Assembly (NCBI GenBank): GCA_041658405.1
Contig: JBBAAG010000034.1
Location: forward strand, 1 to 30,223
Reading direction: 5' to 3'
Length of the DNA: 30,223 bases
DNA from: Elusimicrobiota bacterium
Lineage (GTDB): Bacteria > Elusimicrobiota > UBA5214 > JBBAAG01
Shown: one piece after another, positions 16,613-25,209 of the stretch
Position numbering within the stretch: the first letter of the stretch is position 1
Layout: each line of letters begins with the position of its first letter
Position numbers and translations under genes: made by a program
The notes under the pieces: model-generated
The model's input: the letters and a program-made list of their open reading frames with translations, nothing else
Databases searched by the model: none
Told to the model about the DNA's origin: nothing

Positions 16613-19600
16613 TTAGCGCGCGATAACTATTGTTCCGCTGATAATCTTTCCATCAATTTTGTATTGATATATGTACACTCCGGAAGGAACAGTGTTGCCG
16701 TTATCGTCTTTCCCATCCCAGATATCAGTGTTATTAAGTTTTCTAACATTTTTGTTGGCTAGATTGTATATGTAAACCGCTTTGTCTTCGTTAGAAGCGG
16801 TAGCGCTTAAGGACGCGTAGTAGTTTTGAATGCCGTTAAAGTAAATACAATCATTTATTCCGTCAGTATTCGGTGTAAATATTCGTTCTGCCGGTTTGTA
16901 CACATTTGCGTTTATATTACGCGTATTTACTGGAAATACTGCGTAAATTGATAAGTGTGTTATCTTAACGCTGATCGTGTTTCGAGTAGTATCAATGCTG
17001 CCCCCGAGGTATCTCCATGCAGTGCCGTCATACCAAAATATTCCTAGCATTTCTTCCGCAATATTAGTGTCGTCTACAAATCCGTCGTTATCGCAATCGA
17101 AGTATAACAAGTTTAGCTGGCATGGTTTTGAGAACATAGTATTTTCAGGAGTGATTAAATACGCGCTAACGGGTTGTTTCGGTATTTCTGAAGGATTTAA
17201 TTGTTTGAGTTGAAATGTTGTTACTGAGTTTACTGCACCGGGCGGGATTGTTAATGACACTGTACCGTCAATATCATTGCTGTCTGTCAGTGTGAGTACT
17301 GTGTTATTGGTTGGCGATGCCGTAGCAAAATGCTCTGCTTTCACCGTAGTGGCCTGTGTAGCGGTGAGGTTGATGTTATAGCTGGTATCTACCGCAATAA
17401 TTCGCCATTCAATTTCTTCGCATGCGTATCCCACATCGTTTGCCGGTATCTCCGCGATATACTTTGTTTCATCAAGTAAAACTGCGGGTTGGGTTTTCCA
17501 CTCAGTCCATACCCCTGTATTTTTTATGCGATAAGTTATTGATGCGGAACTCACAGCCACGTCGTCCGTGAGGTAACAGTACACACGGATTTTATTGCTA
17601 TAAACCTCTACTGCGGGAATCGGTGAGACTGAAATCCCAGGTGCTGTGGTATCCCCTGAGTTTTGTAGAATGCCAATAGTTAATATCAGGTTTTGTCCTG
17701 TGACAACGTCTATTTGCTGAATCACAGGCTGGTAGCCCGGATATGTAATATATACGGAATAACTGCCGGGTTGTATAGAATCGAAAACAAAAGTGCCGGA
17801 TGAGTTTGATATAACTTCTGTGTCCTCAATTTTACAGTTCGCGCCTTTGATACGGTTTGCTAATGTATTGCCAAACCCCGTGGATGCGTCATAAACGTAT
17901 CCCAAAATCCTTATATTGTTTTGAGAGACAAAGATTGTTTGAGCGGATATTGTACTGGTATTGCCTACAGTATCCGTAAATCTTATATTAACGGCGTAAA
18001 TTCCTTCGGGTAGCAAATTGTTGTTATTATCTTTTGCATACCAATACGCATATCGTCGTCCAGGACTAAACACTACGCTAGACGAAACAAAAGTTGATAC
18101 TACAACATTGCTGGAGTTAGAAATATTGAAATTTAAAGTCCCGGATTCCATTGTTTGATAAGCCAGCGTTATCATATCGTTTATCCCGTCATTGTTCGGG
18201 CTAATACTGTCGCTAGACAAGGTTAGTGTTGGAGTAATAGAGAGAGTGTCAATATTAATATTTCCTGTTTTCGGAGTAGCGGACTGGCTGCTGGGGGTTA
18301 TGGCATATATGGTATACACATACTTCCCGTCAGCTACAAAATATCCGTACTCGTCCTTACCATCCCATGTTGATAAATACGAACCGGAGGATTGGTAGGC
18401 GGAGTAAGTTATATTCTTTATAATTTCATTTTCTTGATTGGTTATGGATAATGTTAGATATGCTGAAGCTGAAAGAGTGTACGATATGCGCAGGATATCG
18501 AATTTACCGTCGTTATTTGGAGAAATAACAGAGTAATTTGATGAAACATTGATAATTGATACGCTGCCGGCAACTGGTACCGGGATTATGATTGAGGCAA
18601 TTGTATTTCCTGTGCCTTGAATATGCCCGGCATTATCGATAGGGTGGATCTGATAATAATAAGTAATTCCTGGTACCAGCAAGTTATTGTCATCCACATA
18701 TTTTGTTGATACTAATGAACTTCCCGTTGGGAGAGAAGTGCTGAAAATACCGGCGGTAGTACTGCGATAAATTGTGTAGTACGCTATGCCGCTTGCTGCA
18801 TCAGTTGAAGCATCCCATTCCAGTATAATATCGCCGTTTTCTGCGGTAATAGCGGTTAATGTTGCAACTGGCTCCGGAGGCAGCGTGTCTACCACAATTT
18901 TTTGCGGAGGAGTAAACCACGCCGATAAATTCCCGGCTTCATCTGCAGCTCCGGATTGCCACCAGTAGAGGCCGTCGGATAGCGGGGAGGAAAGCGTATA
19001 TGACGATACGTTTACCTGCATATTTTCTGCAACACCGGAAGTAAATGAATCATCCCGGGCAAGCTGCCATCTATAAACTATTTTTGAACTATCTGCTACA
19101 TTGGTCCAGTCAAATACCGTACCTGCTGCGGAGGTCGTGATAAACCCATCGTCGGGACTTATAGGTAACGGAACTGATGGAGAAACGTTGTCGTACTTAA
19201 ACGTAAATAATGTTGTCACGGTAGACCAGTTACCGGCATTATCCTTTGTCTTAACCCGTAAGTAATATATCATACCTGTTACCGCTAATGCGTTAGACTG
19301 GTATTCCGTATCAGTTGTAGTTACTGTATTTGGCGGATTGGCTGTTGCCGATGTTGAAAGCAGGACGGAATACCCGTTTATCCCCGAACTACTATCTAAT
19401 GCGCCTGCCCAGTTAAAATACGGCATATAGCACAGGTTTTGCCATTTATTATTCGTAATTTCAACAGTTTGGCTGTTGTCTACCCAGCAATGACAGGACG
19501 TTGGGTTAGAAGGCGGGGTGGTATCTACTGATACTTGGTTTAACCCAAAATTCAGGGTGTTGTTTATTCCGGCTTGTACATTTACTGTTTGAGTGGATGT

Positions 19601-21640
19601 AAGAAATCCTTGAGCCGAAGCTTCAACTGAATACGTTACCGCAGCAGGCATGCTGGAGAACGCGTAATGTCCAATATTTGTTCCCGTTGGTTCAGTGGTA
19701 ACTACCTGATTGGCTGAACGAATTCTTAAAGTTGCCCCGCCGATACGATTACTGCTGATATTACCCAAACCGGTAGAGTTATTGTAAACGTATCCGACTA
19801 TGTTTCCAAAATTGGGATCCTGCGGAGTTATACATTCAATAATTGAAGTTGAGTAAGATAATGTTTCTGGTACAGTGTTTTTGTATGAGTCAATGCGGAT
19901 ATAATAAGTTGTTCCCGGGGTAAGGTTGGTTAATGTATAGTTGGTTCCTGCGGTTTTTGCGTTGTACCCGCCATGCGCTTCCATTAAAGTTACGTGGTTG
20001 TACATATTGACTGTATTACCGTACCCAGCTGAAAACGCGAGTGTAAGTTTTGAGACGTTTGCGTCACCGGTTGAGCTTACCCGATATCCTCCGCCAGTGC
20101 GGTACGCACGCCATCCCTGAGGTGCTGCAAAACTGTTATTACTGTCATACCATCCCGCCTGAACTCTGCGGTAAATACGCGGATCGCCGTCCCATACGCG
20201 GAACTGGTACTTATGAATTTTTGTGTAAGGAGAAAACGCTATACTAAGCTCAGTTGCTGAAGTCGCTGGACTATCGGAATAATAAGTGTTTGTCCTGTCT
20301 CCGTCAGTAATATACGCTAAATTACGCCACACTGCGCCTGTGGTGGTAGAAATTTTTCCTGAACACCTGTTGTCAACCGCTGTTTTCGCGGCTGAACAAT
20401 AAATGGTGTATCCCGTCACGCCTGATACTGTGTTCCAACTCAACCGTATCTGCGACGAACTTAATGCTGTAGCGGATAAACCCGTCGGGGTTGCCGGTAT
20501 TGTTTGTACTGGAATTGTGACTATCCCGGTTTCTACCCACGCAGATACTCCGGATGCGTTACGCGCGCGTACTTTAAACTGATAAGTGCCTGTAGAACCA
20601 GGTGTGTGATACATTCCGGGCCAAGGGATGTTTGCCACATTCGCTGTGGTTTGTTCAAACCAGTATGTCCATTCGGTACTGGTAGTAAGTTTTCTTGCGA
20701 TATCGTACGATACAGCACCTGAAACCGCTGGCCAGTTTATGATAACGCCATAGCCGGACTCTGCGCAAGTATATGACAAACTTGTTGGCGCTGATGGAGG
20801 GGATGACGGGGGAGTTGTTGGGCCGTACTTAGGGCCTAGGTATTCATTATTTTCTACTGCCTCCACGCCGCCGTATTTATCAAAACATGCTGAGTCAAAA
20901 TGGGTGGCGACTGAGACGTATCCTATTGAATACCGTCCTGCCGCAGGGTTCCATGATTCAGGGTACTTAAATTCTAATCCAGCTAAACGTTTATAACTTT
21001 TTACATCGCTAATGTCCTGTTTTGGCAGTGTACCATGCGCGGTTGCGCGTTGGGTTAATGGCCATGAATAAATCCCGTCTTTATACGACCGAAGGTCATG
21101 AATTTTTCCAGCTTGAAACAGTTCGTACAATGCGTTATACGCTACGCAATGGTCAGTATGGACTGAAGGGCTGGTATAGTTCGGATCTACTTTGTAGATA
21201 ACCTTGTGGCTGGCATATGGATATAAGCGTTCCCAGTACATTACTTCTGTTTTTACCGCATCAGTAGACACGTGGCCATCACCGAGTGAACGCGAGTAAA
21301 AATTGTTTTCCGATACTCCAAGTTTCATCATCGCGGCTTTTGTTTCGCGTACTCTCGCTTGGCTGAACTGCGTAGTGGTCAATGTAACATTATATGGCGA
21401 TGTTTTTAGTTTATTAATTGCGTTACTTGATTCGCCAACGGTTAGGATTACAATAATGACGGTACACCCGCTTTGTAAATGCTGTCGGATTGCACCTGCC
21501 ATCGCAAGTGTTTCGTCATCGGGATGCGGGGCGTAAAAGATAGCGGCTGGAGTAATGGAAAACAATTTTGGGCATACAAGAAAAAATAGGGAAAGTGTTA
21601 TAGTAAGAAAAGATAAACGCTTACTTATGAAAGATAACAT
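16613..21640 (-). CDS. Giant secreted PIG-L deacetylase with adhesion modules
   Basis: A 1675-aa secreted protein. Signal peptide at 1-28 (cleavage after KLFS). Residues 33-260 are a PIG-L/LmbE-type zinc N-deacetylase: HPDDE (H39, D41, D42) and HTDH (H161, D163, H164) give the metal ligands and the catalytic aspartate. Then come fibronectin folds (from about 282 and 380, the second with a discoidin-like insert, 440-555), a carboxypeptidase-regulatory-like module (611-690), Ig/FnIII-like modules (707, 824, 921), FlgD-like modules (1027, 1142), a second regulatory-like module (1244), a sheet domain (1331), a ZU5-like part (1437), a degenerate EF-hand-like loop (DCDNDGFVD, about 1517) and a CHU_C/FlgD-like C-terminus (1584-1675). 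It likely removes acetyl groups from a surface or environmental amino sugar. No terminator is visible in the 16 nt separating it from the convergent paralogue. Confidence 0.88.
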   Translation of the reverse strand: MLSFISKRLSFLTITLSLFFLVCPKLFSITPAAIFYAPHPDDETLAMAGAIRQHLQSGCTVIIVILTVGESSNAINKLKTSPYNVTLTTTQFSQARVRETKAAMMKLGVSENNFYSRSLGDGHVSTDAVKTEVMYWERLYPYASHKVIYKVDPNYTSPSVHTDHCVAYNALYELFQAGKIHDLRSYKDGIYSWPLTQRATAHGTLPKQDISDVKSYKRLAGLEFKYPESWNPAAGRYSIGYVSVATHFDSACFDKYGGVEAVENNEYLGPKYGPTTPPSSPPSAPTSLSYTCAESGYGVIINWPAVSGAVSYDIARKLTTSTEWTYWFEQTTANVANIPWPGMYHTPGSTGTYQFKVRARNASGVSAWVETGIVTIPVQTIPATPTGLSATALSSSQIRLSWNTVSGVTGYTIYCSAAKTAVDNRCSGKISTTTGAVWRNLAYITDGDRTNTYYSDSPATSATELSIAFSPYTKIHKYQFRVWDGDPRIYRRVQAGWYDSNNSFAAPQGWRAYRTGGGYRVSSTGDANVSKLTLAFSAGYGNTVNMYNHVTLMEAHGGYNAKTAGTNYTLTNLTPGTTYYIRIDSYKNTVPETLSYSTSIIECITPQDPNFGNIVGYVYNNSTGLGNISSNRIGGATLRIRSANQVVTTEPTGTNIGHYAFSSMPAAVTYSVEASAQGFLTSTQTVNVQAGINNTLNFGLNQVSVDTTPPSNPTSCHCWVDNSQTVEITNNKWQNLCYMPYFNWAGALDSSSGINGYSVLLSTSATANPPNTVTTTDTEYQSNALAVTGMIYYLRVKTKDNAGNWSTVTTLFTFKYDNVSPSVPLPISPDDGFITTSAAGTVFDWTNVADSSKIVYRWQLARDDSFTSGVAENMQVNVSSYTLSSPLSDGLYWWQSGAADEAGNLSAWFTPPQKIVVDTLPPEPVATLTAITAENGDIILEWDASTDAASGIAYYTIYRSTTAGIFSTSLPTGSSLVSTKYVDDNNLLVPGITYYYQIHPIDNAGHIQGTGNTIASIIIPVPVAGSVSIINVSSNYSVISPNNDGKFDILRISYTLSASAYLTLSITNQENEIIKNITYSAYQSSGSYLSTWDGKDEYGYFVADGKYVYTIYAITPSSQSATPKTGNINIDTLSITPTLTLSSDSISPNNDGINDMITLAYQTMESGTLNFNISNSSNVVVSTFVSSSVVFSPGRRYAYWYAKDNNNNLLPEGIYAVNIRFTDTVGNTSTISAQTIFVSQNNIRILGYVYDASTGFGNTLANRIKGANCKIEDTEVISNSSGTFVFDSIQPGSYSVYITYPGYQPVIQQIDVVTGQNLILTIGILQNSGDTTAPGISVSPIPAVEVYSNKIRVYCYLTDDVAVSSASITYRIKNTGVWTEWKTQPAVLLDETKYIAEIPANDVGYACEEIEWRIIAVDTSYNINLTATQATTVKAEHFATASPTNNTVLTLTDSNDIDGTVSLTIPPGAVNSVTTFQLKQLNPSEIPKQPVSAYLITPENTMFSKPCQLNLLYFDCDNDGFVDDTNIAEEMLGIFWYDGTAWRYLGGSIDTTRNTISVKITHLSIYAVFPVNTRNINANVYKPAERIFTPNTDGINDCIYFNGIQNYYASLSATASNEDKAVYIYNLANKNVRKLNNTDIWDGKDDNGNTVPSGVYIYQYKIDGKIISGTIVIAR

Positions 21641-21651
21641 ATAAGTGTTTC

Positions 21652-21679
21652 TTTATAAGTGTAATTAATCATATAACAA
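21652..21679 (-). promoter_or_regulatory. Probable promoter of the PIG-L gene
   Basis: Read on the minus strand: TTGTTA (21679-21674), a 16-nt spacer and TATAAA (21657-21652). The start codon at 21640 is only 11 nt beyond the -10, so the transcript would have almost no leader; no clear ribosome binding site precedes the ATG. Confidence 0.4.
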
Positions 21680-21867
21680 AACATTCCAGTATCATTTATT
21701 CTAGCTTGATAAAGTATACAAACTAAAAATTGATATTTTAACAATATAATAAAATAAAGTTGTTGTGAATATTGTCAAGAGGGGAACAGTTTAGCTTAAT
21801 GCCGCCGAATACACGTGTTAAAAACACCATTCCTAAATCTGCCATAAAAAATAATTTATGTTTTTAC

Positions 21868-21896
21868 TTGACAAAATAGTGTTTCTTGGTTACAAT
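21868..21896 (+). promoter_or_regulatory. Strong sigma70-type promoter of the metY operon
   Basis: TTGACA (21868-21873), exactly 17 nt, then TACAAT (21891-21896): one mismatch from the full consensus. Transcription should start near 21903, leaving a leader of about 240 nt before metY. Confidence 0.8.
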
Positions 21897-21944
21897 CTAT
21901 AGTAAGGTGATAGGGTATATAGGGAATTAGAAGGGAAAAGTGAG

Positions 21945-22028
21945 ATGATTTTAAGAGAAAGTATAAGAAATGTAATAGTATTTCTTAAGAACGTGAACAC
22001 CCATTTTTTTTATACCAGTTATTGTTGA
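21945..22028 (+). CDS. 27-codon leader ORF upstream of metY
   Basis: A small ORF inside the metY leader. ATG 21945 has AAGGGA (21931-21936) 8 nt upstream. The peptide has 27 residues and ends in Ser-Tyr-Cys, the cysteine codon being the last before the TGA, which falls inside the inverted repeat at 22025-22037. A role as a cysteine-sensing leader peptide is conceivable, but a single Cys codon is weak evidence and no attenuator terminator is visible. Confidence 0.25.
   Translation: MILRESIRNVIVFLKNVNTHFFYTSYC
21964..21987 (+). promoter_or_regulatory. Leader hairpin, 8-bp stem
   Basis: TAAGAAAT (21964-21971), an 8-nt loop, then ATTTCTTA (21980-21987): a perfect but A/U-only stem inside the metY leader. 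A run of eight T follows at 22004-22011, 16 nt after the stem, too far and with too weak a stem for a normal intrinsic terminator. Confidence 0.35.
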
Positions 22029-22037
22029 CTATGTCAA
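22025..22037. promoter_or_regulatory. Inverted repeat TTGAC-N3-GTCAA
   Basis: A perfect 5+5 bp inverted repeat with a 3-nt centre, about 105 nt upstream of metY. It lies 6 nt from a second inverted repeat with the same 3-nt centre. The pair looks like operator half-sites for a dimeric regulator; the Rrf2-family gene in this window is the obvious candidate binder. Confidence 0.4.
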
Positions 22038-22043
22038 TCGATT

Positions 22044-22064
22044 ATATAGATTAATAATCTATAT
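22044..22064. promoter_or_regulatory. Inverted repeat, 9+9 bp with 3-nt centre
   Basis: ATATAGATT, centre AAT, AATCTATAT: a perfect 21-bp dyad. It could be a transcription-factor operator or, in RNA, a short hairpin (a 3-nt loop is tight). It is the strongest dyad in the intergenic region. Confidence 0.5.
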
Positions 22065-22142
22065 GTAAAAACAGGATGAGGGTAGTTAATGAGTTAGTGC
22101 CTAAAATAGCATTAAACAGTACAAAAACAAAAGGAGATTACA

Positions 22143-23447
22143 ATGAGTGAAAGAAGATTAGAAACAATAGTAGTTCATGCGGGGCAAGAGAACGCGGACC
22201 CCACCACAGGCGCGCGAGCGGTACCGATTTACCAAACAACCTCGTACGTGTTCAAAGATACTGAACACGCTGCGAACCTCTTTGCGTTGAAAGAATTCGG
22301 TAACATCTATACCCGCATGATGAATCCAACGACTGATGTATTAGAAAAACGTATTGCCGCGATTGAAGGCGGTACTGGCGCATTGGCGTTGGCATCGGGT
22401 CAGGCAGCGGAAGTGTTCGCGTTGCTTGCCATTACGCAGGTAGGCGACGAAATCGTATCAGCAAACAATTTGTATGGCGGTACGTATCAGTTGTTCCATT
22501 ACACATTTCCTAAACTAGGGCGTTACGTAAAATTTGTGAATTCCGCAAAACCGGAAGAATTTAAGAAAGCGATTACTTCAAAAACCCGCGCAATATACGC
22601 GGAAACCATAGGTAATCCCAAGCTTGACGTTCCGGATTTTGAAGCGCTTGCGAAAATTGCGCATGATGCCGGGATTCCGTTGATAGTAGATAATACTGTG
22701 GGTATTGGTATAGTAAAACCAATAGACTTTGGTGCGGACATCGTGGTATTGTCTGCCACAAAATTTGTTGGTGGGCACGGAACGTCTATCGGCGGGGTGA
22801 TCGTAGATTCAGGAAAGTTTAACTGGAACAATGGCAAATTCCCTGAGTTTACCGAACCAGACCCGAGTTATCACGGTATAAAATATTGGGACGTTTTTGG
22901 CAACTTCCCCGGACTGGGCAACGTTGCGTTTATTATCAAAACACGGGTACAATTACTGCGCGATCTCGGTGCTACACTGAGCCCGTTCAACGCGTTCCTG
23001 CTTCTGCAGGGATCCGAAACATTGTCATTACGCCAGAAAAAACATTCCGAGAACGCGTTAGCGGTTGCAAACTTTTTGAAAACCCATCCGCTTGTATCCT
23101 GGGTAAACTATCCCGGCCTTGCGGAACATCCCACTCATAAGCTCGCTAAGAAATATTTGAATGGCAACTACAGCGCGCTCGTGGGGTTCGGTATCAAAGG
23201 CGGGTTGGAAGCCGGCAAGCGGTTCATTAATTCCGTACAGTTATTGTCTCATCTGGCGAACATCGGCGACGCAAAAAGTTTGGTGATTCACCCAGCATCT
23301 ACTACGCATGCACAGCTCACTAAACAGGAACAGGAAGCTACGGGCGTAACGGAAGATTTTATACGGTTGTCAATCGGGATTGAGGATGTTGAAGACATCA
23401 AAAACGATATTGACCAAGCGTTAAAAAAATCTGTTACTACAAAATGA
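22143..23447 (+). CDS. metY: O-acetylhomoserine sulfhydrylase
   Basis: A 434-aa PLP enzyme of the Cys/Met-metabolism family, the usual length for MetY. It joins sulfide to O-acetyl-L-homoserine to give homocysteine and acetate in the cytoplasm. Diagnostic segments: ETIVVHAGQ and YQTTSYVF at the start, YTRMMNPTTDVLEKR, ASGQAAE, VDNTVGIG and SATKFVGGHGT with the PLP-binding K207. These distinguish it from the shorter cystathionine enzymes, such as the one later in this operon. A strong AAGGAG ribosome binding site lies just before the ATG. It is the first gene after the strong promoter and long leader, 16 nt ahead of metX, which makes its substrate. Confidence 0.93.
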   Translation: MSERRLETIVVHAGQENADPTTGARAVPIYQTTSYVFKDTEHAANLFALKEFGNIYTRMMNPTTDVLEKRIAAIEGGTGALALASGQAAEVFALLAITQVGDEIVSANNLYGGTYQLFHYTFPKLGRYVKFVNSAKPEEFKKAITSKTRAIYAETIGNPKLDVPDFEALAKIAHDAGIPLIVDNTVGIGIVKPIDFGADIVVLSATKFVGGHGTSIGGVIVDSGKFNWNNGKFPEFTEPDPSYHGIKYWDVFGNFPGLGNVAFIIKTRVQLLRDLGATLSPFNAFLLLQGSETLSLRQKKHSENALAVANFLKTHPLVSWVNYPGLAEHPTHKLAKKYLNGNYSALVGFGIKGGLEAGKRFINSVQLLSHLANIGDAKSLVIHPASTTHAQLTKQEQEATGVTEDFIRLSIGIEDVEDIKNDIDQALKKSVTTK

Positions 23448-23463
23448 ATCAACGAGGGCTAAA

Positions 23464-24636
23464 ATGGAAACAGTAGATGATAGTATTGGAATAGTGGAAA
23501 CAAAATATTATACGTTTGCCACGCCACCCAAAGAGTTGGTATTGGAGAGCGGCGAAAAACTCGGGTTTATAACTCTTGCGTACGAAACTTATGGCAACCT
23601 CAACGCTGAGAAGTCAAACGCTATACTCGTATTACACGCGTTCTCCGGAGATGCTCATGCCGCGGGATACCACCCAGGTGACAATAAGCCCGGTTGGTGG
23701 AACGACATGGTTGGCCCGGGGAAAGCGTTTGATACGGACAAATATTTTGTTATCTGCACAAACGTGATTGGCGGATGCAAAGGCAGCACAGGGCCGTCAT
23801 CGATAAATCCGTCAACGGGTAAGCCGTACGGTTTAAGTTTCCCGATAATTACTATCTCTGACATAGTACAAGCGCAGAAACGGTTAATTGACTTTTTAGG
23901 TATCGACAAACTATTAACCGTTTCTGGCGGCTCCATGGGCGGCATGCAAGCGCTGCAATGGTTCGCTTCGTATCCGGAAAAAGTGCGGAGTGTTATTCCA
24001 ATAGCTACTACGATGAAACATTCGCCGCAACAGATTGCGTTCAACGAAGTAGGCCGCCAGGCGATAATGGCGGATCCAGCGTGGAACAACGGCAATTATT
24101 ACGATAAAACCCCGCCGGGCCGCGGCTTATCCGTCGCTCGCATGATCGGGCATATAACGTATATGAGCGATAATTCGATGGAGGAAAAGTTTTCCCGGCG
24201 GTTGAAAGACAAAGACGACAGTTTTAGTTTTAAATCGAATTTTGAGGTTGAAGGGTACTTGCGATACCGCGGGGACAGTTTTGTCAAACGGTTCGACGCG
24301 AATTCGTATCTATACATCACAAAAGCCATGGACTACTTTGACGTTTCGGGTGATAAGTTTTTTGTTACCGGCAGAAACGTGGATACCAAGTTTTTGGTGT
24401 TATCGTTTAAATCGGACTGGCTGTATCCTTCATATCAATCAAAAGAGATAGTCCAGTTGTTGAAGATGAGGCAGGTGGATGTTACGTACTGCGAAATATT
24501 TTCTACGTACGGGCATGACGCGTTTTTGTTGGAAGTTGAAGCAGAAAACAAGTTGATCAAACATTTTTTAAAAAAAGTGTTTGAAGAGAAAGGGGAAAAC
24601 CAATGGGCGCAAATATACCGCGGTTTGATCATTTAA
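23464..24636 (+). CDS. metX: Homoserine O-acetyltransferase
   Basis: A 390-aa alpha/beta-hydrolase-fold enzyme that acetylates homoserine with acetyl-CoA, the committed step into methionine synthesis. The triad is visible: nucleophile S157 in GGSMGGMQALQW, D318 in FKSDWLYP and H351 in YGHDAFLLE. The N-terminal LEHAFSGDAHAAG-type segment (here LVLHAFSGDAHAAG) and GWWNDMVGPGKAFDT are also typical. MetX-fold enzymes can be succinyltransferases; acetyl is preferred here because the adjacent metY uses the acetyl ester. GAGGG lies 5 nt before the ATG. Its last 34 nt overlap metW. Confidence 0.93.
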   Translation: METVDDSIGIVETKYYTFATPPKELVLESGEKLGFITLAYETYGNLNAEKSNAILVLHAFSGDAHAAGYHPGDNKPGWWNDMVGPGKAFDTDKYFVICTNVIGGCKGSTGPSSINPSTGKPYGLSFPIITISDIVQAQKRLIDFLGIDKLLTVSGGSMGGMQALQWFASYPEKVRSVIPIATTMKHSPQQIAFNEVGRQAIMADPAWNNGNYYDKTPPGRGLSVARMIGHITYMSDNSMEEKFSRRLKDKDDSFSFKSNFEVEGYLRYRGDSFVKRFDANSYLYITKAMDYFDVSGDKFFVTGRNVDTKFLVLSFKSDWLYPSYQSKEIVQLLKMRQVDVTYCEIFSTYGHDAFLLEVEAENKLIKHFLKKVFEEKGENQWAQIYRGLII

Positions 24637-25196
24637 TAATTGAAGGAATAATACATAACGGCGCAAAAGTTGTCGACCTCGGGTGCGGTACCGGGGAACT
24701 TATTTCTCATTTGGCGGACACAAAAGATGCCGTAGTACAAGGCATTGAGTTAAACGAAAACGCTATTTACAAATGTGTGGAAAAAGGGTTAAGCGTACTG
24801 CATAACGACCTGGATAACGGGTTGAAAGGGTTTCCGGACAAAACTTTTGATTACGTTATTTTGAACCAGAGTTTGCAGGAGGTAAAAAAGGTGGAATACG
24901 TTATAGACGAATCTTTGCGTGTCGGCATAAAAGTAATCATCGGATTCCCGAATTTTGCACATATAACAGCACGGGCCACTTTGTTTTTTGGCGGCCGCGC
25001 ACCGATGACCGCGGCGTTGCCGTACCAATGGCACGATACGCCAAACCTGCGGTTTTTAAGTATATATGATTTCAAAAACTTTTGCAGGTGGAAAAAGATT
25101 AAGATTACTCAATCATGCTTTCTCGGGAAAAACGGAATTGTAAATGTTTTTCCAAACATTTTTGCGCTTAACGCTATTTTTGTGATTACAAAATAA
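24603..25196 (+). CDS. metW: MetW methyltransferase-fold protein
   Basis: A 197-aa protein of the MetW family: a class I SAM-methyltransferase fold with VVDLGCGTGELI (about 22-34), HNDLDNGL, FDYVILNQSLQEV and the characteristic FPNFAHITARATLFFGGRAPMT and LPYQWHDTPNLRFLS. MetW travels with metX in many bacteria and is required together with it for full homoserine acetyltransferase activity in some; its own reaction is uncertain. The start ATG 24603 lies inside metX (34-nt overlap) with an AAGGGG site before it, so the two are probably translated together. Confidence 0.93.
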   Translation: MGANIPRFDHLIIEGIIHNGAKVVDLGCGTGELISHLADTKDAVVQGIELNENAIYKCVEKGLSVLHNDLDNGLKGFPDKTFDYVILNQSLQEVKKVEYVIDESLRVGIKVIIGFPNFAHITARATLFFGGRAPMTAALPYQWHDTPNLRFLSIYDFKNFCRWKKIKITQSCFLGKNGIVNVFPNIFALNAIFVITK

Positions 25197-25209
25197 ACGG
25201 AGAATTTAT

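Larger units (their letters stand above)
21641..22142. other. 502-nt intergenic control region
   Basis: AT-rich region between two divergent genes. It holds a probable promoter for the PIG-L gene on the minus strand, a strong promoter for metY on the plus strand, a 240-nt metY leader with a 27-codon ORF, one hairpin and two compact inverted repeats. A further small inverted repeat (GTGTT-AAA-AACAC, 21815-21827) lies upstream of the metY promoter. No tRNA, known riboswitch or T-box motif was seen. Confidence 0.7.

Noticed and set aside
21964..22011. Intrinsic terminator or attenuator in the metY leader
   Set aside because: The only stem is A/U-only and sits 16 nt before the T8 run; no GC-rich hairpin touches the T tract.
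22025..22057. Second metY promoter from TTGACT
   Set aside because: The only -10-like sequences lie 12 or 21 nt away, outside workable spacing; the sequence is better explained as an inverted repeat.
21903..22142. SAM riboswitch or T-box
   Set aside because: The conserved SAM-I core and the T-box AGGGTGG-type sequence are not present.
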